Assembly (NCBI RefSeq): GCF_020171945.1
Contig: NZ_JAIVAP010000003.1
Coordinates: 55,412 to 119,411, forward strand
From: Bacillus infantis
GTDB lineage: Bacteria; Bacillota; Bacilli; Bacillales; Cytobacillaceae
Length of the DNA stretch: 64,000 nt
Direction: 5' to 3'
Positions 8,312 to 16,756 of the stretch are shown here, one piece after another (within the stretch, counting starts at the first letter, position 1; each line of letters begins with the position of its first letter). The translations under genes were made by a program, and so were the position numbers. The notes beneath the pieces are model-generated. The model was not told the origin of the DNA and did not search any database. It was given only the letters and a program-made list of their open reading frames with translations.

Positions 8312-9856
8312 ATGACAGCAGAAAAATATATGCTAGGAGTGGACATCGGGACGACGAGCACAAAGTCTGTCCTTTTTAATAAAGAAGGCAAGGTGGCTGC
8401 CAAGAATTCCATCGGCTATCCTTTACATACGCCAAGCCCGTCGGCTGCAGAGCAGGATCCGGATATCATCCTGGCAGCTGTGGCCGGCACCCTCAAAGCC
8501 TGCATGGAAGAAGGGGGAATCAGTTCAGCCGACCTGCTGTGCGTAAGCTTCAGTTCTGCCATGCACAGCGTCATTGCTGTCGATGGGGAAGGGATACCTC
8601 TGACCAAAAGCATTACATGGGCGGATAACAGGAGCGCCAAATGGGCTGATCAAATCAAACGTGAGCTGAATGGGCATGAGATCTATTTAAGGACAGGAAC
8701 CCCGATTCATCCTATGTCACCATTGTCCAAGCTGCTTTGGATGAAAAATGAGCAGGAAGTTATCTTTAACCAGGCGGCAAAATTCATCTCTATAAAGGAA
8801 TACGTATTCTTCAAATTCTTTGGCGAGTATGTTGTCGATTACTCCATTGCCTCTGCAACAGGCATGTTCAATCTGAAAGATCTGTCCTGGGATACTGAAG
8901 CGCTGGGGGTAGCCGGGATTCAGGGGGACAGGCTTTCGGAGCCGGTTCCGACAACCTATACTCTGAAAGGCCTGAAAGAGGAATATCAGAAGCTGACAGG
9001 ACTTGATGCCTCGGTGCCTTTTGTAGTGGGAGCAAGCGACGGAGTGCTCTCAAATCTCGGAGTCAACGCGATCGATCCCGGCGTCGTTGCAGTTACAATC
9101 GGAACAAGCGGGGCCATCCGGGCTGTGACTGATAAGCCTGTGACAGATCCGAAGGGAAGGATTTTCTGTTATGCGCTCACTGAGAAGCATTGGGTAATAG
9201 GAGGCCCGGTCAATAATGGCGGCATGATTTTCCGCTGGGTCCGGGACGAACTTGCTGCCTCCGAGGTGGAGACTGCCAAGAGGCTGGGGATTGATGCCTA
9301 TGATGTGCTGACAAAGATTGCGGCTGCCGTCCGCCCTGGAGCAGATGGGCTTATCTTCCACCCATATATGACAGGGGAAAGGGCCCCGTTATGGAACAGC
9401 AATGCAAGAGGTTCATTCTTCGGGCTCAGTCTTCACCATAAAAAAGAGCATATGATCCGCTCTGTACTTGAGGGTGTCATTTATAATCTGTTTACCGTCC
9501 TGCTTGCCCTGGAGGAACTGATCGGGGAGCCAAAGAAAATCCAGGCGACCGGCGGATTTGCAAGATCTGAGCTGTGGAGGCAGATGATGGCCGATATTTT
9601 CAATCAGGAGGTCGTTGTGCCTGAGAGCTATGAAAGCTCCTGTCTGGGCGCTGCCATCCTGGGCTTGTATGCCATCGGTGAAATTGAGGATCTGAGCATT
9701 GTGGGAGGCATGGTGGGGGATACATTCAGCCATAAGCCGAATCCGGAGAATGCAGCTGTTTACCAGGAGCTGCTGCCGGTCTTCATCCGCCTTTCCAGAG
9801 CGCTTGAAGGCGAATATGAGAACATAGCCCGCTTCCAGAAGAAGCATTTGGGCTGA
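8312..9856 (+). CDS. gntK: Gluconokinase, FGGY family
   Basis: Phosphorylates gluconate to 6-phosphogluconate with ATP, supplying the dehydrogenase encoded 3 kb upstream. 514 residues, the normal FGGY length. Landmarks: the N-terminal phosphate loop LGVDIGTTSTKSVLF, the ITWADNRS substrate region near residue 95, VVGASDGVLSNLG near 235, the VTIGTSGA phosphate-2 loop near 262 and the C-terminal ATGGFARSELWRQMMADIF adenosine loop near 410. AGAGGTTCAT provides a ribosome site 9 nt before the ATG. It is co-directional with gntP and ends at a bidirectional terminator shared with the convergent phosphate transporter. Confidence 0.93.
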   Translation: MTAEKYMLGVDIGTTSTKSVLFNKEGKVAAKNSIGYPLHTPSPSAAEQDPDIILAAVAGTLKACMEEGGISSADLLCVSFSSAMHSVIAVDGEGIPLTKSITWADNRSAKWADQIKRELNGHEIYLRTGTPIHPMSPLSKLLWMKNEQEVIFNQAAKFISIKEYVFFKFFGEYVVDYSIASATGMFNLKDLSWDTEALGVAGIQGDRLSEPVPTTYTLKGLKEEYQKLTGLDASVPFVVGASDGVLSNLGVNAIDPGVVAVTIGTSGAIRAVTDKPVTDPKGRIFCYALTEKHWVIGGPVNNGGMIFRWVRDELAASEVETAKRLGIDAYDVLTKIAAAVRPGADGLIFHPYMTGERAPLWNSNARGSFFGLSLHHKKEHMIRSVLEGVIYNLFTVLLALEELIGEPKKIQATGGFARSELWRQMMADIFNQEVVVPESYESSCLGAAILGLYAIGEIEDLSIVGGMVGDTFSHKPNPENAAVYQELLPVFIRLSRALEGEYENIARFQKKHLG

Positions 9857-9859
9857 AAA

Positions 9860-9896
9860 AAAGCTATTGGAGATTGGCTCCAATAGCTTTTTTGTT
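9860..9896. terminator. Bidirectional terminator between gntK and pit
   Basis: AAAGCTATTGGA (9860-9871) and TCCAATAGCTTT (9879-9890) form a 12-bp stem. T runs follow on the plus strand and an A run precedes, so it can end transcripts from both convergent genes. Confidence 0.9.
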
Positions 9897-9902
9897 GTTT
9901 GT

Positions 9903-10901
9903 TTAGAAAATGGCATTCAGCAATAAGTACACAAGCCCTGCAATCGTAGCGGAAATCGGCAGGGTGATGACCCAGGTGATCAGCATCCGCTGTGCCGTGC
10001 CCCATTTAACGCCTTTTAGGCGGTGAGCTGATCCAACTCCAAGAATTGAAGAAGAAATGACATGGGTAGTGCTGACCGGCAGGTGTATTGCTGTTGCACC
10101 GAAGATGATGGCTGCGCCGGTCAAATCAGCTGCAACACCGTTGATAGGGCGGATTTTCATGATTTTGCCGCCGACAGTCTTGATGATCTTCCAGCCGCCG
10201 ACAGATGTTCCAAGCCCCATTGCAGCAGCACAGGACAGCTGTACCCAGAACGGGATATCATCCGTTGTGACATAGTTATTGGCAATGAGCGCCATTGTAA
10301 TGATCCCCATTGCTTTCTGGGCATCGTTCGTGCCATGTGTATATGACTGCAGGGCAGCCGTGAAGATCTGGAACAGGCGGAAATTCCTGTTTGTTTTTGT
10401 CAGGTTATTGTTTTTGAAAATGACCTTAAAAATACTATATACAATGAATCCGACAACAAAAGCGATAAGCGGAGAGAAAATCAGCGCCTGGATGATTTTC
10501 ATGAAGCCTCCGTAATTAAGGGCCTGGAATCCTGCAGCTGCTATTGCCGCGCCTGCAATGGAGCCGATAATCGCATGGGATGAACTGCTCGGAATACCGT
10601 AATACCATGTGAGCAGGTTCCAAAAAATCGCAGCAATCAATGCTGCCAGGATGACGATTGAACCGTTCTGCAGAGTAAAGGGATCAACGATATCCTTTGT
10701 AATGGTTTTGGCTACTCCTGTAAAGGTCATAGCCCCGACAAAGTTCATCGTAGCGGCAAGAATAATGGCATGCCTTGGTTTCAGTGCTTTCGTTGAGACG
10801 GCTGTGGCAATGGCATTGGCTGTATCATGGAAGCCATTGATAAAGTCGAAGGCCAGTGCCCCTATGACAATCAGTATAGTTATGATGAAAATGGAATCCA
10901 T
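9903..10901 (-). CDS. pit: Low-affinity inorganic phosphate transporter (Pit family)
   Basis: Membrane symporter of 332 residues moving metal-phosphate or phosphate with protons. The N-terminal signature FDFINGFHDTANAIATAVST and the repeated C-terminal half (GTNDAQKAMGIITMAL, TGAAIIFGATAIHLPVSTTH) are the duplicated PHO-4 domains. About 10 transmembrane helices. AAGGAGC precedes the ATG. Transcribed just after the DUF47 gene with a 13-nt gap, the standard pit arrangement (B. subtilis ykaA-ykaB type), so the two proteins probably work together. Confidence 0.93.
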   Translation of the reverse strand: MDSIFIITILIVIGALAFDFINGFHDTANAIATAVSTKALKPRHAIILAATMNFVGAMTFTGVAKTITKDIVDPFTLQNGSIVILAALIAAIFWNLLTWYYGIPSSSSHAIIGSIAGAAIAAAGFQALNYGGFMKIIQALIFSPLIAFVVGFIVYSIFKVIFKNNNLTKTNRNFRLFQIFTAALQSYTHGTNDAQKAMGIITMALIANNYVTTDDIPFWVQLSCAAAMGLGTSVGGWKIIKTVGGKIMKIRPINGVAADLTGAAIIFGATAIHLPVSTTHVISSSILGVGSAHRLKGVKWGTAQRMLITWVITLPISATIAGLVYLLLNAIF

Positions 10902-10914
10902 TTATGAAAGCTCC

Positions 10915-11532
10915 TTACGCATTCTTCATGATGATGGTTTCTAAAGTATTGGCGACATTCTGACAGCTGTCAGCGATATCTTCCAGGTTTTCATAAATTT
11001 CTTTATATTGAATGATGCGGATCGGATCTTTTTCAACTGAAAATAAGTGCTTGATGGATTGGCGCAGAATCCCGTCGCATTTTGATTCGTAATCCTTGAT
11101 TTTGATGGCATGCTCCCTGATATCAAGAAGCTTTTTGGTTGAAAGCAGCTCTACAGCTTTTTCAATTTCCAATGAACAGCTGCGGATAGCATCTACAAAT
11201 TTAAGCATATAATCGTCTGCCTGTGTAATTGAGTACATCTCAAACAATGCAGCGCAATGTTCAATCCCGTCAAGGACATCATCCATGCTCATCGCAAGGT
11301 GGAGGATATCTTCACGCTCGATCGGAGTGATAAAAGCATTATTGAGTTCTTTGATGACTTCGTGGACAAATGTGTCGCCTTTTGTTTCATACTCTTTCAT
11401 CGTTTCAGAAAAAATCTTCAGATCACTGACATTTTTCAGTTTGTAATCGGCAAAATAGTGAGCTCCCTCTTTTACATTGGAAGATATGCTGCTCAGCAAA
11501 ATTGCAAACTTGTCCTTCTTCTTGAAAACCAT
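10915..11532 (-). CDS. DUF47 (PhoU-like) protein partner of Pit
   Basis: Helical cytoplasmic protein of 205 residues of the DUF47/YkaA family, distant relatives of PhoU. The chain begins MVFKKKDKFAILLSSISSNV and contains the two-fold repeated helix-bundle segments with acidic metal-binding stretches (ETKGDTFVHEV near 57, DYESKCDGIL near 152). The ATG at 11532 was chosen because GGGGG lies 8 nt upstream; the longer frame to 11589 has no ribosome site. Upstream of and close to pit, where DUF47 proteins are thought to modulate phosphate uptake. A TATACT sequence near 11613 on the minus strand could be its -10 element, without a good -35. Confidence 0.88.
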   Translation of the reverse strand: MVFKKKDKFAILLSSISSNVKEGAHYFADYKLKNVSDLKIFSETMKEYETKGDTFVHEVIKELNNAFITPIEREDILHLAMSMDDVLDGIEHCAALFEMYSITQADDYMLKFVDAIRSCSLEIEKAVELLSTKKLLDIREHAIKIKDYESKCDGILRQSIKHLFSVEKDPIRIIQYKEIYENLEDIADSCQNVANTLETIIMKNA

Positions 11533-11946
11533 ATTTAAACCCCCATTTGTTAAATGCCTAGAACCAAAAGCCCATTCAGCGGATGGCAAAGTGCAGTTCC
11601 GATTAGTTACATAGTATACCCGCTATCCAGCCAAAGAAGCTCTTACATCCAAAATTTGTGCAGATTCAAAGCCGCTGCTCCGGCAAAAAAATCCCCCAAA
11701 CGAAAACATTTTATATGAAATTTGTCGAATAAGGTAGCATTTCGCTCAAAATTTACAAAAACTTAATATAAAAGCTATATGGAATTAGAAATAGTATGAT
11801 AATTTCCTGAAAATTTACATTTATTCCAGCCTGTGCAGAAAGGTATTGTAAGTGGTTGATTTTTCTGATAATATAACTTTCTGCTCCTCACAAGCCCATA
11901 TGAACTTCTTTCTCAAGCGGCTGAATTGGAATGAAAGGAGAAACAT
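11533..11946. other. 414-nt divergent gap between the DUF47 gene and helD
   Basis: No coding frame with a ribosome site is visible. It must hold the promoters of the pit operon (minus) and helD (plus). A pair TTTACA-N5-TTAATA at 11752-11768 loosely resembles PhoP half-site spacing but is not convincing. No hairpins of note were seen. Confidence 0.5.
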
Positions 11947-14202
11947 ATGACACCAGATCAGCACCCCGATTATCAGAAGGAAAGTGAACGGCTCGACTTT
12001 ACCAGAAAATATATGGAGGCTGTCATTAAAACAGCACAATCCAGCAAAGACCAGTTCAAGGAAAACATGAAAGAAGCCTTTCAGGACACTGACTGGCTTG
12101 AATCAAGCTTAAGCTATTCCTCCATTTTGACGAACGCCCGTTTTTTTGAAATGTCCAAGGATGAGCTGTCCAGCCTCCGGAATGCCCTTCCAAAGCCTTA
12201 TTTTGCCCGGCTTGATTACCAGCATAAAGGCCAGGAAGAGAAGGAGAGCCTGTATATTGGAAAAACCTCGCTCTATTCCAGGGAGAACCAGGAACAGATT
12301 ATCGTGGACTGGAGGTCCCCGATTGCCAATCTCTATTATGAAGGCAGGCTTGGAAGGGTAGAATATGAGGCATACGGAGAAAATTATGACGGCCAGCTGA
12401 CGTTAAAAAGACAGCTTATGATTGAGGACGGCATTCTGGAGGAAATCCGGGATATCGATCTTACCACTACCGACGAACTGCTTCAGGATTCCCTCGCCAA
12501 AAGCTCCAGCAGCCGGCTGACCGAGATCATTTCAACGATCCAGGAAGAGCAAAACCGCATCATCAGGGCGGATCTGAACAAGCCCATCATCGTCCAGGGA
12601 GCGGCGGGAAGCGGAAAGACGACCATCGCCCTCCACCGGATCAGTTACTTCATCTATCAATATAAAGAGAATTTCCTGCCGGAGCAGCTGATGATCCTGG
12701 CTCCGAGCCAGCTGTTCATAGACTACATATCAGAAGCATTGCCGGAGCTTGGTGTGGAAAGAGTCAGGCAGACGACTTTCCCCGAGTATGTCCTGCAGTG
12801 CCTTACCGGGAATTTTTCCATCGCTGAGGACAGGAAGCTCATCCAGCTTCTTGAAGAAAAAGGGGAAGGGCCCGGCCTCAGAGTGTCAGAAATTAAAGGA
12901 TCCCGTCTGTTTAAGACCATACTGGATCATTATTTAAAAAGCATTTCCTTTACCTTTTATCCTACTGAAGATTTTATGGCAGATAAGTTCCGTCTGTTCA
13001 GCAGAAAAAAATTTATCAGGCTTTTCCATGAAGATTATCATTATCTTCCCTATTTCAGGAGGCTTGAGAAGCTTAAAAGCATCCTTCAAGGCGATCTGAA
13101 AAGGAAGAAAAAGAACATCCTGGCCAAAATTGAAGCCTACTATGATGACAGGATTGACAGGGCCATATACCGCGGCAAGGATGCAGACAAAAGGAGAGAA
13201 TATGTCTCACATGCTCTTGATCAAAAAGCCGAGCGGCTGGAGGAGGTCCAAAAGAGCATCAGAAGGGCTGTCCCCGACTATATGAAGCAGTTTCCTAAAA
13301 AGAAGGCGCTGGATTACTACCGTGAGCTTTTCGAGGATCCGGCAAGAATCGTCCGTTTTTCAGGAAATGAACTGACGAAAGGCGAAGCAGAAGAATTATG
13401 CAGCTATTCTCTTTCTCTCCTTGACAAGAAGAAGGTTGAACGTGAAGATCTGGCTGCTCTCCTGTATTTGCAGACAGAGCTGTATGGGGTTGATAAAGAC
13501 CTTAAGGCAAAGAATATCGTTATTGATGAAGCCCAGGATTACAGCTATATGGAAATATATGCTTTGAAAAAGGCCTGTGATACAGATATGTTTACGCTGG
13601 TGGGAGATCTCGCCCAGGGAATCCATTCTTATCGGGGGCTAAAGGCGTGGGAACCGGTCGTCAGCGGGATATTCCCGCGCGCTACCTATACAGAGCTGCA
13701 GAAAAGCTATCGGACAACAATAGAAATCATGGAAATGGCAAACCGCCTGCTGAAGCTCCTGCCTTATTCCTTTCCGCAGGTGGAACCTGTTGTGAGACAT
13801 GGTGAGAGCCCGGCTTTTATAAAAAGAGAAGAAGGAGCCAGGCTCGCGCGGCAGATTGCAGAAAAGGTGAAGGAGCTGCGGAAAGAGCAGCTAAAGAACT
13901 TTGCTGTTATCGGCAAGACAATGAAGGACTGCCAAACTTTATATGATTATTTCAAGGTAGAGACTGAGGAAAAAGTCCGTCTGCTTGCAGAACAGGAGAG
14001 CATTCCAAAGGATGAAATTGTGATTGTGCCTTCCTACTTATCCAAGGGACTGGAATTTGATGCAGTATTTATCGTTTCAATACATGAAAAATACGATGCG
14101 TCTTCAGAAATCGATATAAAGCTTCTATACGTGGGGATGACCAGGCCGCTCCACCGGCTGTACTTTTACGGCGGGGAGAAGGCAGATTTCCTGCTTGAAT
14201 AA
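11947..14202 (+). CDS. helD: RNA polymerase recycling motor ATPase HelD
   Basis: UvrD/Rep-like superfamily 1 ATPase of 751 residues, close to the 774-residue B. subtilis HelD, which pulls stalled RNA polymerase off DNA. The N-terminus is a long coiled-coil arm (about residues 1-60), followed by the HelD-specific region with VDWRSPIANLYYEG near 120. The Walker A motif GAAGSGKTTIALHRI is near residue 218, DEAQDYSYMEIYAL near 524 is the Walker B region, VGDLAQGIHSYRG near 550 is motif III, and LYVGMTRPLHRLYFYG closes the chain as motif VI. A GAAAGGAG ribosome site precedes the ATG. Monocistronic, ending at a strong terminator. Confidence 0.9.
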   Translation: MTPDQHPDYQKESERLDFTRKYMEAVIKTAQSSKDQFKENMKEAFQDTDWLESSLSYSSILTNARFFEMSKDELSSLRNALPKPYFARLDYQHKGQEEKESLYIGKTSLYSRENQEQIIVDWRSPIANLYYEGRLGRVEYEAYGENYDGQLTLKRQLMIEDGILEEIRDIDLTTTDELLQDSLAKSSSSRLTEIISTIQEEQNRIIRADLNKPIIVQGAAGSGKTTIALHRISYFIYQYKENFLPEQLMILAPSQLFIDYISEALPELGVERVRQTTFPEYVLQCLTGNFSIAEDRKLIQLLEEKGEGPGLRVSEIKGSRLFKTILDHYLKSISFTFYPTEDFMADKFRLFSRKKFIRLFHEDYHYLPYFRRLEKLKSILQGDLKRKKKNILAKIEAYYDDRIDRAIYRGKDADKRREYVSHALDQKAERLEEVQKSIRRAVPDYMKQFPKKKALDYYRELFEDPARIVRFSGNELTKGEAEELCSYSLSLLDKKKVEREDLAALLYLQTELYGVDKDLKAKNIVIDEAQDYSYMEIYALKKACDTDMFTLVGDLAQGIHSYRGLKAWEPVVSGIFPRATYTELQKSYRTTIEIMEMANRLLKLLPYSFPQVEPVVRHGESPAFIKREEGARLARQIAEKVKELRKEQLKNFAVIGKTMKDCQTLYDYFKVETEEKVRLLAEQESIPKDEIVIVPSYLSKGLEFDAVFIVSIHEKYDASSEIDIKLLYVGMTRPLHRLYFYGGEKADFLLE

Positions 14203-14215
14203 TAAAGCATGTAGG

Positions 14216-14246
14216 GGAATCCTGTTGAACAGGATTCCTTTTTTTT
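14216..14246 (+). terminator. Terminator after helD
   Basis: GGAATCCT (14216-14223) pairs with AGGATTCC (14231-14238), extended inward by GT/AC, followed by eight T residues. Confidence 0.9.
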
Positions 14247-14376
14247 GCGACAGATTCTTTTAAATTAAAAAATGGGCTTGTTTTCAAAAAAATCATTGCT
14301 TTAATTCCGTTTTGGACGAGATTTCCAGGGGAAGAAGATTATTACAACCTCGGCGAAAGCCGTTTATATAAAATGG

Positions 14377-14412
14377 GCGGCTGCAGCGGGAGCAGCCGCT
14401 TTTGGTTTTTTT
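14377..14412 (+). terminator. Orphan terminator-like hairpin
   Basis: GCGGCTGC (14377-14384) and GCAGCCGC (14392-14399) form a GC-rich stem followed by TTTTGGTTTTTTT. It lies 130 nt beyond the helD terminator with no gene between, so it may end a small RNA transcribed from about 14250; only frames of about 10-13 codons without ribosome sites occur there. The rest of the 14203-14574 gap contains the sigma-B-type promoter described separately. Confidence 0.6.
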
Positions 14413-14502
14413 AAGAACATTCTTACACCTTGGCAAGTACAAATTTTTTATATTCCCGCTTTACAAAAAAACATCCTAGCAAATAAAGGAAAGAAGACGC
14501 AT

Positions 14503-14527
14503 GTTTTAGATTTTGAAGCCGGGGTAA
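14503..14527 (+). promoter_or_regulatory. Sigma-B-type promoter of the stress lipoprotein/GlsB unit
   Basis: GTTTTA (14503-14508), a 13-nt spacer and GGGTAA (14522-14527) match the general-stress sigma-B consensus GTTTAA-N12-15-GGGTAT closely. It lies about 48 nt before the TTG start of the lipoprotein gene. Confidence 0.6.
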
Positions 14528-14574
14528 TTTATTTGTACAAGCAGCAAACAACAAACCGAAAAGGAGGGTGATGG

Positions 14575-15096
14575 TTGAAGAAACTCTATTCGGTACCGAT
14601 TATTGCCATCTTAATATTTCTTATAGGCTGCAGCAACGGGCAGGAAGCTGAGCAGGAGCTGAATCAGGCGGCTGATGAAATTGAGCAGTCAGCTGAGGAA
14701 GTTGCTCAATCTGCCAAGGAAAAGACTGAAGAGGCTGCTGATGAAGTAAAAGAAAATGCGCCTGATACGATTAATAAAATCAAAGGTGCATTAGAGGAAG
14801 GCAAAGAAACTGTTAAGCAAGAAATAGTCGAAAAAGGGGATACTGTTAAAGCGGAGGAGGATTTTTACCTCGCTGCCACCCCTGAGGCCTATGACAGCCT
14901 ATACGATTTCATCCAAATCAATGATTACGATGGGATTAAACAGCTGGAAGAAGAAAAGGATGCGCTGCTTGTAGAAAAAGGGACCGAACTTGAAGTGCTG
15001 GACCGGGATACGGTCCGTGTCAAAGTGGCGGTAAAGGCCGGAGATGAAGAAGGCTTTGCGCCAGTCAATCTGTTAGAGCCAGCTGGCAACAGCTGA
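14575..15096 (+). CDS. Stress-associated lipoprotein with amphipathic repeats
   Basis: Predicted lipoprotein of 173 residues: signal ending LIFLIGC, then an acidic, alanine-rich amphipathic helical region (residues about 22-95, apolipoprotein/LEA-like heptads such as AADEIEQSAEEVAQSA), then a C-terminal globular part (about 95-170) that ends VRVKVAVKAGDEEGFAPVNLL, reminiscent of an SH3-like fold. TTG 14575 was chosen: AGGAGG lies 7 nt before it, and an ATG at 14571 is in another frame. Sigma-B-type promoter upstream and a GlsB-family membrane protein downstream suggest an envelope stress role. No precise function is known to me. Confidence 0.75.
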   Translation: MKKLYSVPIIAILIFLIGCSNGQEAEQELNQAADEIEQSAEEVAQSAKEKTEEAADEVKENAPDTINKIKGALEEGKETVKQEIVEKGDTVKAEEDFYLAATPEAYDSLYDFIQINDYDGIKQLEEEKDALLVEKGTELEVLDRDTVRVKVAVKAGDEEGFAPVNLLEPAGNS

Positions 15097-15148
15097 TGCT
15101 TTTATAAACTACATTCTGCAAAAAAAAACTAATTAGGAGTGAGAAATT

Positions 15149-15406
15149 ATGTTAAGTTTTCTTTGGGCATTAATTATTGGTGGAATCATCGGATGGATTG
15201 CCGGCATGATCGTAGGAAGAGACATCCCGGGCGGCGTCATCGGTAATATTATCGCAGGTTTCGTCGGAGCTTGGTTAGGTACACTGATTCTTGGCGACTG
15301 GGGTCCTGTTGTAGCTGACTTTGCCATTATCCCTGCTATTATCGGTGCAATCGTTCTAGTATTTGTGCTAAGCCTGATCATGAAAGGCATGCGCAAAGCA
15401 GACTAA
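15149..15406 (+). CDS. GlsB/YeaQ/YmgE-family stress response membrane protein
   Basis: Small, very hydrophobic glycine-rich membrane protein of 85 residues with three membrane segments. The pattern GGIIGWIAGMIVGRD near the start and GNIIAGFVGAWLGTLILG in the middle are the transglycosylase-associated/GlsB family hallmarks. AATTAGGAGTG supplies the ribosome site. It follows the stress lipoprotein by 52 nt and ends at its own terminator, so it is probably co-expressed from the sigma-B-type promoter. Members of the family are general stress proteins of unclear biochemical role. Confidence 0.88.
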   Translation: MLSFLWALIIGGIIGWIAGMIVGRDIPGGVIGNIIAGFVGAWLGTLILGDWGPVVADFAIIPAIIGAIVLVFVLSLIMKGMRKAD

Positions 15407-15408
15407 TA

Positions 15409-15437
15409 CAAAAAAGCCCCTTTTTAGGGGCTTTTTT
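15409..15437 (+). terminator. Terminator after the GlsB-family gene
   Basis: AAAAAAGCCCC followed by a TTTTTA loop and GGGGCTTTTTTGG; A and T runs on both sides make it usable in both directions (the convergent pseudouridine synthase gene ends at 15509). Confidence 0.85.
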
Positions 15438-15508
15438 GGTGTTTAATTAACTTTTGTTTGGTTTAGCTGGAACCCTCTGTACGGCTTTTCATGTGTTCTG
15501 CGGAAGAT

Positions 15509-16423
15509 TTAAAGCTCCTCCAGCTGAAACCCTTTGAACATTTCCGGGTTGCCGGTTATTGGTGCGTAACAGACTACCGCTTCCTCTGTAAATGGATGCG
15601 GCACCTCCAGCTTGGCAGCATGAAGGGCCTGGCGAGGATACACCGGGCTGCCGCCATACAATCTGTCCCCGGTCAATGGGTGGCCCATATCACTGAAATG
15701 GACCCTGATCTGATGGGTTCTTCCTGTTTCCAGCCGGCAGGATACAAGAGTCTGCTGCTCTCTTGGAAAGACTGCAGCAACCTCATAATGGGTGACAGCA
15801 TCCTGACCGCCTGGGGAAACCCGCCTTCTGGTGGGGTGATGCCTGTCCCTTCCAATCGGCTTGCGGATCACCCCTTTTTTTTGTTTAATGATCCCGTCCG
15901 CCATGGCAATATAGGTCCGCTTGATTTTTCTTTCCTTAAGAAGCTGATCGAGCATGCCTCCTGCAAGTGCGTGCTTGGCAAACAATACAGCACCGGTTGT
16001 ATCTTTATCAAGGCGGTGGATGTGTTTGAGGTGGCGATATTCCCCTTTGGCCAGGAGATGATATGCAGCCGCGTTGGCAAGCGTGTCTTCCTGCATCGGC
16101 TCATTGGGATGGGTATCCATGCCGGCAGGCTTGTTGAGAATCAGCATATGCTCATCTTCGTAGAGCACGTCAATGTCATGGTATGCAGGCTTAACGCCGA
16201 ACTCCTCTTCTGCAAAAAGCTTTAACTCAAGCCTGCTTCCTTTGGCAAGCGGTGATGTCCAGCGGGGAGCCGTGCCATCCACTCTTATGCTTTTTTCCAT
16301 CCGCATCAGATGGATTTGCTTTTTTGGGGCCTTCCAGCGGGTGCGGAGAAGCTCCTCAAGCGTCAAACCCTCCCAGTGGCTGGGAATTATTATTTCATAC
16401 CATTCTCCTTTTTTCTTCGTAAT
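15509..16423 (-). CDS. yhcT: RluA-family pseudouridine synthase (YhcT-like), probable ATT start
   Basis: Converts uridine to pseudouridine in structured RNA. Core motifs: VLYEDEHMLILNKPAGMDTHP, the catalytic IHRLDKDTTGAVLFAKHA (Asp in HRLD), and RLETGRTHQIRVHFSDMGHPLTGD, all given as landmarks. The first standard start in frame is a TTG at 16366, with no properly spaced ribosome site. The frame continues upstream through KKGEWYEIIIPSHWEGLTLE, which looks like the normal N-terminus, and GGAGGG lies 9 nt before an ATT at 16423-16421. I therefore give the gene 304 residues with an ATT start. YhcU is divergent next door, the B. subtilis order. The ATT call is less sure than the gene itself. Confidence 0.85.
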   Translation of the reverse strand: MTKKKGEWYEIIIPSHWEGLTLEELLRTRWKAPKKQIHLMRMEKSIRVDGTAPRWTSPLAKGSRLELKLFAEEEFGVKPAYHDIDVLYEDEHMLILNKPAGMDTHPNEPMQEDTLANAAAYHLLAKGEYRHLKHIHRLDKDTTGAVLFAKHALAGGMLDQLLKERKIKRTYIAMADGIIKQKKGVIRKPIGRDRHHPTRRRVSPGGQDAVTHYEVAAVFPREQQTLVSCRLETGRTHQIRVHFSDMGHPLTGDRLYGGSPVYPRQALHAAKLEVPHPFTEEAVVCYAPITGNPEMFKGFQLEEL

Positions 16424-16756
16424 GATACAAAGCCCTCCTTCATCCAGTATTTCCCTATAATAGTCAGCCGATGATTTACATATAAATCATACATGAAAAA
16501 AGTTTCCATGCAATGAATGCCACCAGTCGATTTATGCCTCTCCAGCTTGCTCCATTATTGTATAATTGAAAGCGGATAAGCCAAAAGACATATTTTTATG
16601 TAAAAAAAAGCGGTTTCTTCATTCATGATTTCCTAGGTCATGTAAAAAAATGCCGTCTCTATGGGTATAATTACCACCCTTAGAGTTTCGGCTGATATGT
16701 TATTCTAGGAATATATGTTACGAAATGATTACAAGGATTACAAAGGTGGGTTTTCA
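16424..16756. other. 333-nt divergent gap between yhcT and yhcU
   Basis: No gene with a ribosome site is seen. It contains a TATAAT at about 16560, the imperfect palindrome CATGATTTCCTAGGTCATG at 16624-16642, and AT-rich sequence. Promoters for both flanking genes must lie here, but no hexamer pair with good spacing stands out. Confidence 0.4.

Noticed and set aside
11752..11779. TTTACA-N5-TTAATA-N5-GCTATA resembling PhoP boxes near the phosphate transporter operon
   Set aside because: Only two of three hexamers fit, the orientation favours helD rather than pit, and AT-rich DNA gives such matches by chance.
14371..14412. Tiny frame encoding MGGCSGSSRFWFF within the orphan terminator
   Set aside because: No ribosome site, only 13 codons and wholly explained by the hairpin.
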